A DNA stretch of 64,000 nt. Origin: PXAP01 sp964421595 (GTDB lineage: Bacteria > Bacteroidota > Bacteroidia > Bacteroidales > PUMT01). Positions 26,713-34,275 of the stretch are shown here, in pieces. Position 1 is the first letter of the stretch. The number at the start of each line of letters is the position of its first letter. Location of the stretch: assembly GCA_964421595.1 (NCBI GenBank), contig CAYQXY010000019.1:24276-88275 (forward strand), read 5' to 3'. Position numbers and translations under genes: made by a program. The notes beneath the pieces are model-generated. The model searched no databases and was not told the DNA's origin. It was given only the letters and a program-made list of their open reading frames with translations.

Positions 26713-27279
26713 CTATAAATTTTTTTCAATATAATAAATCAGGCTATGGATAACCTTCACATGGATCTCCTGAGCCCGGTCAGCATATTCAGATAAGGGA
26801 GCCCTTATCTCAACATCGCAGAGACCAGCGAGCCTCCCTCCGTCTTTGCCTGTTAGAGCCACAACTTTCATTCCCCTGGAACGAGCAATGGTGGCTGCTC
26901 TTACAATATTCATTGAATTGCCGCTGGTACTTATTGCTAGCAAAACATCACCTTCATTGCCGTTACCCTCAATAAACCTCGAAAAAATGTGATCGAACCC
27001 ATAATCGTTTGCAGTACAGGTAATATATGACGGATCACTGATTGCTATAGCAGCAATTGAAGGCCTGTCGTCCCTGAACCGTCCTGTAAGTTCCTCGGCA
27101 AAATGCATGGCATCGCACATTGAACCACCATTACCACAGGAAATTATCTTACCTCCGGCAGAAAGCGAATTTACCATTATTCTCCCGGCATCATAAATGC
27201 GCTCAAAGCTTCCTTCGGTATTCAGAAACTCCTCCAGAATCCTTTTTGCCTGTTCAAAGCCTTCCCTCAGTTCCTGCAT
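26713..27279 (-). CDS. gmhA: Phosphoheptose isomerase (sedoheptulose 7-phosphate isomerase)
   Basis: A 188-residue SIS-domain protein. GGKIISCGNGGSMCDAMHFAEEL, SDPSYITCTANDYGFDHIFSR, LLAISTSGNSMNIVRA and the C-terminal helix with EIHVKVIHSLIYYIE match GmhA. The enzyme converts sedoheptulose 7-phosphate to D-glycero-D-manno-heptose 7-phosphate for lipopolysaccharide core or S-layer/capsule heptose. No other heptose gene is next to it. A divergent small-protein/mutL operon begins 265 bases away. Confidence 0.9.
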   Translation of the reverse strand: MQELREGFEQAKRILEEFLNTEGSFERIYDAGRIMVNSLSAGGKIISCGNGGSMCDAMHFAEELTGRFRDDRPSIAAIAISDPSYITCTANDYGFDHIFSRFIEGNGNEGDVLLAISTSGNSMNIVRAATIARSRGMKVVALTGKDGGRLAGLCDVEIRAPLSEYADRAQEIHVKVIHSLIYYIEKNL

Positions 27280-27500
27280 TTCAGCTGTTTTATTTTTTTA
27301 AGTTAAATAAGATATAAAGCAAGCATACAAATATTATGTCAGCGTTGTATAAAAAGTCCTGAATAATCACATATTATGCTTCAGATATTCAGGTCTTATA
27401 TATTATATAGTTAAAAGTAATCTTTTTTGTTCCAAAATTACTAAAGGAATTTACAATTTAAAGTAATCAATAAACAGTTATCATTGATTATCAGGGTTTT

Positions 27501-27530
27501 TTTGAAACCGACAAATTTGCTTTAACTTTG
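27501..27530 (+). promoter_or_regulatory. Canonical Bacteroidota promoter for the small protein-mutL operon
   Basis: TTTG (27501-27504), 18 bases, then TAACTTTG (27523-27530) is an exact match to the Bacteroidota TTTG/TAnnTTTG consensus. Transcription would begin near 27537, only about 8 bases before the ATG at 27545, so the mRNA leader is very short and translation probably does not use a Shine-Dalgarno sequence. Confidence 0.75.
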
Positions 27531-27544
27531 AAAAAAAAAAAATA

Positions 27545-27844
27545 ATGATAGGAAGATTTTTCAAATTACCAAAGATCAAGCAATTCGATATCAAGCCCAG
27601 GTACTATGACGAAAGAAAGGAAGCTCTGGATAAACGAATTGCCCAGATTAAAGCCGAGATGGGTATAACCGAAGATCAGCCCCAGGGGAACAAGTATTTC
27701 AGGGGTGACTATAAAACTCACATCAAAGGCCAGATGAAAGGTTATTTCAGGCAAACCCGAAGACAAAAAAGGACTTCCAACATAAGATTGCTGGTCATTT
27801 TAATGATACTCCTCGCATTAGCCTGGTACATTATTTATATATAA
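27545..27844 (+). CDS. Small single-pass membrane protein of unknown function
   Basis: A 99-residue protein I cannot name. The basic N-terminal part (FKLPKIKQFDIKPRYYDERKEALDKR) looks soluble and helical. The C-terminal 20 residues (LLVILMILLALAWYIIYI) form one membrane helix, so it is probably a tail-anchored inner-membrane protein with its charged part in the cytoplasm. It lies 14 bases upstream of mutL behind a strong promoter, and the tight spacing supports a real co-transcribed gene. No catalytic motif is visible. Confidence 0.8.
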   Translation: MIGRFFKLPKIKQFDIKPRYYDERKEALDKRIAQIKAEMGITEDQPQGNKYFRGDYKTHIKGQMKGYFRQTRRQKRTSNIRLLVILMILLALAWYIIYI

Positions 27845-27858
27845 GATACCTTTTCAGG

Positions 27859-29703
27859 ATGGCAGATATAATACAATTGCTTCCCGATTCTGTGGCCAAT
27901 CAGATTGCTGCAGGAGAAGTCGTTCAGAGGCCGGCATCGGTGGTAAAGGAGCTTGTGGAAAATTCAATTGACTCTGAAAGCAGTATAATAAGGATAATAG
28001 TAAGGGATGCCGGGAAAAACCTGGTACAGGTAATTGATAATGGCAAAGGAATGAGCGAGACCGATGCCAGGCTCTCTTTTGAAAGGCATGCCACCTCAAA
28101 GATCAGAAATGCAGATGATCTGTTTGCAATCTGCACTATGGGCTTTAGAGGAGAGGCACTGGCTTCAGTTGCTGCAATTTCTGAAGTTGAAATGCAGACC
28201 AGGCGTCCTGACGATGAAATAGGGACGATAGTGGAAATTAAAGGATCTGAATTTATCAGGCAGGAACCTGTAGCATGTAAAGCAGGATGTAACCTGAGTA
28301 TTAAAAATCTTTTTTATAACGTGCCGGCACGCCGGAAATTCCTGAAAACGAATTCTACTGAGCTTAAACATATCATAACTGAGATCCAGCGGGTTGCACT
28401 GGCCCACCCTGAAATAGAGTTTTCCCTGCAAAATGATGAAACGGAAATTCTCCATCTACCTGCCGCCAGCCTGAGACAGCGGATTATGCATGTATTCGGC
28501 AAAAATATTAACCAGCAGCTCGTAGAGATAAATACACGCACAACCATGGTTAATATAAGTGGTTTTATAGCAAAGCCGGAATATGCAAAAAAATCGCCGG
28601 GAGAACAGTTTTTCTTTGTAAACGGAAGGTTCATGCGTCATCCATATTTTCATAAAGCAGTATCCCGGGCTTTCGAAAAGATCATGGCCCCCGATGCTTA
28701 TCCCTCCTATTTTATTTATTTTGAGACCGATCCCCAGTCGGTCGATGTTAACATTCACCCCACCAAAACAGAGATCAAATTTGAAAATGAACGTGATATC
28801 TGGCAGATACTCATGGCCTCGGTAAGGGAAGCACTGGGAAAGTTCAATATTGTCCCTTCGATCGATTTTAATACAGAAGGAAGAATAGATCTTCACATCC
28901 CCCGTCAGGGAAAAGATCCGTTGTCGCCTGAAATTCCGGTAAATCCGCATTTCAATCCTTTTGAACGAAATAGCGGACAGGCCCCTTACAGAAGAGGAAG
29001 TTCATCAGGGAATAACAAATTCGGCAACTGGGAAGAAATATATAAAGGATTCAATTCACAAAAAGAGAGTCCATTACCTGATCATACTGAGAAATCTTCC
29101 CCTGACCTTCAAGTTGGGAAGAGTGCCGGCATGAATACGCCCGCACTGTTGCAGATAAGGAATAAGTATATACTATCCCCCGTGAAATCAGGTCTGATGA
29201 TTATTGACCAGAAACGAGCACATGAAAGGATCCTCTACGAAAAATTTTTAAAAACGATCCGCTCAGGCACATTCATTGCACAGCAACAACTCTATCCGGT
29301 AAGCATTGAACTGTCTCCCTCCGATTACTTGCTTATCAGGGAGCTTAAAGGTGAACTTGCGAATTTCGGGTTTGATATCAGAGATTTCGGAACAAACAGC
29401 ATTCTGATCTCCGGATGCCCTGTTGATACAATAAATGCTGATCCGGCAAAAATGATAGAGAGCCTTATTAGTGAATATAAATCTTCAGGATCTGAATTTA
29501 AGGAGAGTGCCCGGGAGAAAATAGCCGGAAATCTTGCCAGGTCTTCTGCGATTAATTATGGAAGATCACTTTCAAGAGATGAGATGCAGGAAGTAATTGA
29601 CAAACTTTTTGCCTGCGCGATGCCTAATTATTCACCTGACGGAAAGGCAATAATTACTATAATAGGTGATGATGAAATTGAGAAAAAATTCAGGCATGCA
29701 TAG
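27859..29703 (+). CDS. mutL: DNA mismatch repair protein MutL
   Basis: A 614-residue GHKL ATPase that links mismatch recognition to strand removal. N-terminal motifs are intact: NQIAAGEVVQRPASVVKELVENSID, DNGKGM, MGFRGEALASVAA and ATSKI. A variable linker (about 340-430) precedes the C-terminal dimerisation domain. There the nuclease metal motif DQHA(X)2E(X)4E reads DQKRAHERILYE (D450 to E461), so the histidine is K452. The C-terminal CPHGRP-type motif reads SPDGKAI. The endonuclease may therefore be weakened or differ from the classic form. It lies 14 bases after the small membrane protein gene. Confidence 0.94.
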   Translation: MADIIQLLPDSVANQIAAGEVVQRPASVVKELVENSIDSESSIIRIIVRDAGKNLVQVIDNGKGMSETDARLSFERHATSKIRNADDLFAICTMGFRGEALASVAAISEVEMQTRRPDDEIGTIVEIKGSEFIRQEPVACKAGCNLSIKNLFYNVPARRKFLKTNSTELKHIITEIQRVALAHPEIEFSLQNDETEILHLPAASLRQRIMHVFGKNINQQLVEINTRTTMVNISGFIAKPEYAKKSPGEQFFFVNGRFMRHPYFHKAVSRAFEKIMAPDAYPSYFIYFETDPQSVDVNIHPTKTEIKFENERDIWQILMASVREALGKFNIVPSIDFNTEGRIDLHIPRQGKDPLSPEIPVNPHFNPFERNSGQAPYRRGSSSGNNKFGNWEEIYKGFNSQKESPLPDHTEKSSPDLQVGKSAGMNTPALLQIRNKYILSPVKSGLMIIDQKRAHERILYEKFLKTIRSGTFIAQQQLYPVSIELSPSDYLLIRELKGELANFGFDIRDFGTNSILISGCPVDTINADPAKMIESLISEYKSSGSEFKESAREKIAGNLARSSAINYGRSLSRDEMQEVIDKLFACAMPNYSPDGKAIITIIGDDEIEKKFRHA

Positions 29704-29861
29704 GGGTTCACGGTCTTGCTAACCGGAAATAAAAGGAAAATAAAAAATATCTGTTTGCATTTACTACTTTTACAATATTTTCATGGAATTTGCCAGGGTG
29801 TTTCAATTAAACATATATGACCGCCCCTTGTTATAAATATAAAATTTAAAATCCAGCACCT

Positions 29862-30674
29862 ATGATGGTAGGACGATTCGGAGGTATTCCGCTTGTAGTA
29901 AAAAACCTGCTTATAATAAACGTAATCATGCTGTTTGCAGATTTTGTTCTGAGCAGCACCTTCAATATACAGCTTACCCGTATATTCGGACTATATTATT
30001 ATGAATCTGAGCTATTTGAACCTTATCAGTTCATAACCCATATGTTTATGCATGGGGGATTGACACACCTTTTTTTCAACATGTTTGCTTTATGGATGTT
30101 CGGCAGGGTTCTTGAATCGGTGTGGGGAAGCCAGAGGTTTCTTATATATTACTTTGTTACGGGGTTAGGGGCCGCAGCCCTGCATACATTTGTTAATTAC
30201 ATTGAGATATCGGCAATGGTAAGTGACTCCAAGGCATTCATGAATACACCTTCTCCCGAACTGTTCACAGCTTTTATAAACGATCATATTTCAAATCCGA
30301 ACAGGCAGGTATTCGATTTCATAACAAACTGGACCTATGATCCGCAAAATCAGGGATATATTACCCAGGCCATAGGTATGGTGGAGAATAGCTTAAGCTA
30401 CAAACTCAATATACCTACAGTCGGAGCCTCAGGCGCGGTTTTCGGTGTGCTTCTCGCATTTGGTATGTTGTTTCCTGATACCAGGCTTATGCTGCTGTTT
30501 CCGCCTATCCCGATTAAAGCAAAGTATTTCGTTATTGCATATGGTGTAATCGAGTTATATCTGGGGTTGACAAGGCCGGGGAGCAATATTGCACATTTTG
30601 CACATCTTGGAGGCATGCTTTTCGGGTTTATCCTGATTAAATACTGGCAGAGGAATACAAGAAAATTTTTCTGA
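29862..30674 (+). CDS. Rhomboid intramembrane serine protease, first of two
   Basis: A 270-residue multi-pass protein. The family signatures are HMFMHGGLTHLFFNMFALWMFG, the catalytic serine S190 in TVGASGAVFGVL, and the catalytic histidine H248 in AHFAHLGGMLFG. An insert of about 60 residues between helices (about 115-175) is longer than in minimal rhomboids. These enzymes cleave transmembrane helices of client proteins; the client is not evident. Start at the ATG 29862, 158 bases after mutL. Confidence 0.93.
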   Translation: MMVGRFGGIPLVVKNLLIINVIMLFADFVLSSTFNIQLTRIFGLYYYESELFEPYQFITHMFMHGGLTHLFFNMFALWMFGRVLESVWGSQRFLIYYFVTGLGAAALHTFVNYIEISAMVSDSKAFMNTPSPELFTAFINDHISNPNRQVFDFITNWTYDPQNQGYITQAIGMVENSLSYKLNIPTVGASGAVFGVLLAFGMLFPDTRLMLLFPPIPIKAKYFVIAYGVIELYLGLTRPGSNIAHFAHLGGMLFGFILIKYWQRNTRKFF

Positions 30675-30793
30675 CCTTCATCAGAGCTTTAATCAGGCTG
30701 AAACCATTTTTTAAATTATTTATACAATACAGTTCCTTAAAACGTTCAACGTTGCAGACAAATTTTATGTCATACGCGTTTTAGTTACAAAGA

Positions 30794-31678
30794 ATGGCAA
30801 TAATAGATGAAATAAAAGAGTCGTTTAGAAAGGGAAGTGTCCTGACAAGGCTTATATACGTAAACCTGGCAGTATTCGTAACAGTTAAGCTGATTCAGGT
30901 ACTGTTTTTCTTATTCAGCTTTGGTGAAGCCGGCACAATGATTATTGGCTGGCTTGCAGTACCTGCAAGTTTTTCAGAGCTTCTTTCCAGGCCCTGGACC
31001 ATTTTTACCTATATGTTCCTGCACGAGGGCTTTCTTCATATCCTGTTCAATATCCTCTGGTTATACTGGCTGGGCAGGATTTTCCTTGAATACCTCGACG
31101 GGAGAAAGCTGCTCGGGGTATATATACTTGGCGGACTGGCCGGCGCAGCCTTGTACATATTATCGTTCAACCTTTTTCCTGCCTTTGAACAGGTTCTGCC
31201 TGTTTCCCGTGCACTAGGCGCTTCAGCCGGAGTACTGGCAGTGGTTATCGCGATATCTGTTTACGTACCCAGCTATACAATCTATCTAATGTTTCTGGGG
31301 CCTGTTAAATTAAAGTATATTGCAGCCTTTATGATAGTGCTGGATATAATAAGTATTTCAGGAAGCAATGCAGGAGGACATATTGCCCATTTGGGCGGAG
31401 CACTATTTGGCTGGTTTTTTATCAGGCAATACAAGAAAGGCAAAGATATTACCAGGGGTATCAACTTATTGTTGACCAGCGCCTCCAACTTGTTTAAACG
31501 CAGGAGTAAGCTAAAGGTTGAGTACAGGAAAACAAAATCTGACTATGAGTATAACAAACAAAAGGCCATGAAGCAGCAGCATATTGATGATATACTTGAC
31601 AAGATCTCCAAATCAGGCTATGAAAGCCTTACCAGGGAAGAAAAAGAGATCCTTTTTAAGGTCAGCAAAAAACCCTGA
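30794..31678 (+). CDS. Rhomboid intramembrane serine protease with cytosolic tail
   Basis: A 294-residue second rhomboid. YMFLHEGFLHILFNILWLYWLG, the serine S144 in ALGASAGVLAV and the histidine H199 in GGHIAHLGGALFGW indicate an active enzyme. After the last helix (about residue 215) there is a basic, helical tail of about 80 residues ending in DILDKISKSGYESLTREEKEILFKVS, a small domain common on Bacteroidota rhomboids. It sits in the conserved order mutL-rhomboid-rhomboid-endonuclease. Confidence 0.92.
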   Translation: MAIIDEIKESFRKGSVLTRLIYVNLAVFVTVKLIQVLFFLFSFGEAGTMIIGWLAVPASFSELLSRPWTIFTYMFLHEGFLHILFNILWLYWLGRIFLEYLDGRKLLGVYILGGLAGAALYILSFNLFPAFEQVLPVSRALGASAGVLAVVIAISVYVPSYTIYLMFLGPVKLKYIAAFMIVLDIISISGSNAGGHIAHLGGALFGWFFIRQYKKGKDITRGINLLLTSASNLFKRRSKLKVEYRKTKSDYEYNKQKAMKQQHIDDILDKISKSGYESLTREEKEILFKVSKKP

Positions 31679-31834
31679 ACCTGTATTTTTAAATGCAGTG
31701 TATACAAGTATTAATCCTTTTTATATGTTTTTAACTGATTTTATTCCGGGGCTTTTATATCGGGAACGAGGTATTTATTATTTTTAACCAAAAAAGGACT
31801 CCCCACAACCTGGAGTCTGAAAGGAAGCTGATAT

Positions 31835-32950
31835 ATGAAATTTTCGTTTCTGGGGAGGATTAAGATGCTGCTGCACAATACAATTTTGCTTATCAATTTT
31901 GTATTTATAATCCTCATACTGCTGGCCTACCTCTCGGCACGGGTTAGTCCGCAAGACCTCTGGATATTGCCGTTTTTCGGACTTTTATACCCATTGTTTC
32001 TGATAGTTAACGCAGGTTTTGTAATATACTGGGCGTTGAAACGAAAGTATTTGTTGTTCTATTCACTTATAGCAATTCTAATAGGCTGGAATCATCTTTC
32101 GAATACCATACAGATACGGTTCACCCAGAATCAGCCGGAGTCGCTTGCAAATACATTTTCACTTTTATCATACAATGTGCGATTGTTTAACCTGTACAAC
32201 TGGATAGACGACCCTTCAGTTAAAAACAGCATTTATGAGTTCTTCCTCAGCGAAGATCCTGATATATTGTGCATACAGGAATACCTTTACAACAAGGATG
32301 ATCCCTACAATAATTCGAGAAATTTCCAGCGTTTGCATTCAAGGTATAACCACATCGTATATTCAAGTACGAACAAAAGAGACTTCAATTTTGGTATAGC
32401 CATATTCAGCCGTTATCCAATTGTCAATTCCGGGAAAATAGAATTCATCAACAGCAGCAACATAAGCATATATTGTGACATAGCAATTAATAATGACACG
32501 GTAAGAGTGCTGAACAATCACCTGCAGTCTATTCAGTTCACACAGGAAAACATTAATTTTATTGACAGTCTCGGGCTACACAGAAGCCGGAGAAATATTT
32601 CCGGTGGAATGGAAATTGCCGGCCGGTTAAAAGAGGCGTTTATTAGACGTTCAAGGCAGGTTGATATAATTGCAGAACATATCAGCAGGTCTCCATACCC
32701 GGTTATCATTACAGGCGATTTCAACGATACACCGGTTTCCTACACTTATCGTCGTTTGAGGAACCAGTACCTCAATGATGCTTTTGTTGTTTCAGGAAGC
32801 GGGACCGGAAATTCCTATAAAGGTAAATTACCATTTTTCCGGATTGACTATGTTCTGTATAGTAAACAGCTGGAGTCATTCTATTTTGATTCCCCAAAGA
32901 TCGAACTATCCGATCATTATCCCCTCAAATGTGAATTTTCATTCAGGTAG
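31835..32950 (+). CDS. Membrane-anchored endonuclease/exonuclease/phosphatase protein
   Basis: A 371-residue protein with about three N-terminal membrane helices (about 12-95) and a DNase-I-like EEP domain. Motifs: LLSYNVRLFNLYNW, ILCIQEYLY (metal-binding Glu), VIITGDFNDTPVSYTYR, and the terminal catalytic SDHYPLKCEF. EEP proteins cut phosphodiesters in nucleic acids, lipids or inositol phosphates. The membrane anchor places the domain at the envelope and the substrate is unknown. A perfect hairpin follows the gene (33019-33060). Confidence 0.9.
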   Translation: MKFSFLGRIKMLLHNTILLINFVFIILILLAYLSARVSPQDLWILPFFGLLYPLFLIVNAGFVIYWALKRKYLLFYSLIAILIGWNHLSNTIQIRFTQNQPESLANTFSLLSYNVRLFNLYNWIDDPSVKNSIYEFFLSEDPDILCIQEYLYNKDDPYNNSRNFQRLHSRYNHIVYSSTNKRDFNFGIAIFSRYPIVNSGKIEFINSSNISIYCDIAINNDTVRVLNNHLQSIQFTQENINFIDSLGLHRSRRNISGGMEIAGRLKEAFIRRSRQVDIIAEHISRSPYPVIITGDFNDTPVSYTYRRLRNQYLNDAFVVSGSGTGNSYKGKLPFFRIDYVLYSKQLESFYFDSPKIELSDHYPLKCEFSFR

Positions 32951-33018
32951 CACGTAACTAAATTCTCATGCTATGTTAGATTCATCGATCTGTATTTGAT
33001 TGATGAGGATTTACCATG

Positions 33019-33060
33019 AATTTTTTTCATCCGGTTGTGTTAATTCAGATGAAAAAAATT
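33019..33060. terminator. Perfect 13-bp inverted repeat, likely bidirectional terminator
   Basis: The arms AATTTTTTTCATC (33019-33031) and GATGAAAAAAATT (33048-33060) are exact complements around a 16-base loop. It lies between the convergent EEP gene and the dehydratase gene, directly next to the 65-bp tandem repeat. The stem is AT-rich and may end transcription or be part of the repeat structure. Confidence 0.6.
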
Positions 33061-33290
33061 TGACCTGAAGGCCGAATACCCATGCAATGTCCTGATCGCT
33101 GATTGATTATCAACAGATGGGTAATTGACCTGAAGGCCGAATACCCATGCAATGTCCTGATCGCTGATTGATTATCAACNNNNNNNNNNNNNNNNNNNNN
33201 NNNNNNNNNNNNNNNNNNNNNNNNNNNNNNNNNNNNNNNNNNNNNNNNNNNNNNNNNNNNNNNNNNNNNNNNNNNNNNNAGATGGGTATT
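33061..33290. repeat. 65-bp tandem repeat interrupted by the assembly gap
   Basis: Unit 1 is 33061-33125. Unit 2 begins at 33126 and is identical for the 54 bases visible before the gap. The first nine bases after the gap (AGATGGGTA) continue the unit exactly where the sequence broke off. Each unit contains ATGGGTA ... TACCCAT, a hairpin-forming pair spanning the unit junction. The array therefore has at least two units and probably more, and it defeated the assembler. It lies between two convergent genes. Confidence 0.85.
33180..33279. other. Assembly gap, 100 Ns
   Basis: Exactly 100 unknown bases, the usual placeholder for a gap of unknown size. Both edges lie inside the tandem repeat, so the true content is probably more repeat units. 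Any reading frame crossing it is meaningless. Confidence 0.98.
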
Positions 33291-33296
33291 TCATGT

Positions 33297-34244
33297 TTAT
33301 TTAAAAGGGAGTTTTGCCAGGTCGACATTGCCTCCGGTAAGAATAATGCCAATTCTCCCTGCGCTTATCTGGCTCCTGTTTTCAAGAATCGCAGCCAGCG
33401 GAACAGCAGAAGAAGGCTCAACAATTATTTTCATTCTCTCCCAGATGAGTTTCATTGCATTGACTATACCCTCCTCACCGGCAAGAAGAATATCATCAAC
33501 GTTTTCCATAATTATTTTAAAAGTAAGCGGCCCAAGTGCTGTAAGGAGACCATCGGCCAGAGTATTTGGCTTTAGCGGTGGTTGAAGCCTGCCGGTTTTG
33601 AACGACCGGAACGCATCATCGGCGTTTTCCGGCTCAGCAGCTATTACCAGGGTTTTTGGATACATACTTTTCACAGACAGTGCCGTACCGCTTAATAACC
33701 CTCCACCCCCTACAGGTACCATCACCAGGTCAAGCCTTCCTGTTTCCTCAAGAAGCTCTTTCGCGGCTGTAGCCTGACCGCAAATGACATTAAAATTATT
33801 ATATGGGTGTATAAAAGTTGCCCCGGTCTCACTGACAACCCTGTTCAATGCACTCTCCCTTGCCTCTAAGGTAGCTTCGCAAAATGTTATTTCACCACCA
33901 TATGAGAAAACGGCCTCCTTTTTTATAGACGGGGCATTCTCCGGCATCACAATATATGCCTTTGCTCCCCTGCTTCTTGCTGCAAGGGCCAGTGCGGCAG
34001 CATGATTTCCCGATGAGTGTGTTGCAACGCCATTCTTTACTTCCTCTTCACCAAGAGAAAGTACGGCGTTGGTAGCACCGCGGAACTTGAAGGCGCCAGC
34101 CTTCTGAAAATTTTCACATTTGAAGAATATTTCACATCCTGCTATCCTGTTGATTGCAGAACTTGTTAATACCGGAGTCCTGTGAACCAGCGAACTTATC
34201 CTGGTGTGTGCCCTCAATATATCTTCCCAGTGTGGTATTTCCAT
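33297..34244 (-). CDS. PLP-dependent threonine/serine dehydratase-like enzyme
   Basis: A 315-residue fold-type II enzyme. The pyridoxal-phosphate lysine is K53 in AGAFKFRGA, the phosphate loop is VPVGGGGLLSGTAL, and THSSGNHAAALALAA binds the substrate. There is no C-terminal regulatory ACT domain, so it resembles catabolic threonine dehydratase or serine racemase more than biosynthetic IlvA. It would deaminate L-threonine or L-serine, or racemise serine. It lies 31 bases after the S9 peptidase gene on the same strand, so the pair may serve peptide and amino acid catabolism. Confidence 0.9.
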   Translation of the reverse strand: MEIPHWEDILRAHTRISSLVHRTPVLTSSAINRIAGCEIFFKCENFQKAGAFKFRGATNAVLSLGEEEVKNGVATHSSGNHAAALALAARSRGAKAYIVMPENAPSIKKEAVFSYGGEITFCEATLEARESALNRVVSETGATFIHPYNNFNVICGQATAAKELLEETGRLDLVMVPVGGGGLLSGTALSVKSMYPKTLVIAAEPENADDAFRSFKTGRLQPPLKPNTLADGLLTALGPLTFKIIMENVDDILLAGEEGIVNAMKLIWERMKIIVEPSSAVPLAAILENRSQISAGRIGIILTGGNVDLAKLPFK

Positions 34245-34275
34245 GTATTATTACCTTCCCTGTACTAATAATCGT

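Noticed and set aside
31788..31820. GACTCC/GGAGTC hairpin upstream of the EEP gene
   Set aside because: The stem is only six bases and the T-run is on the wrong strand for the plus-strand genes on either side.
33061..33290. CRISPR array at the tandem repeat
   Set aside because: The whole 65-bp unit is identical with no variable spacer, and there are no cas genes in the window.
33110..33575. Open frames that cross the N gap
   Set aside because: They contain unknown residues and rely on the placeholder length of the gap.
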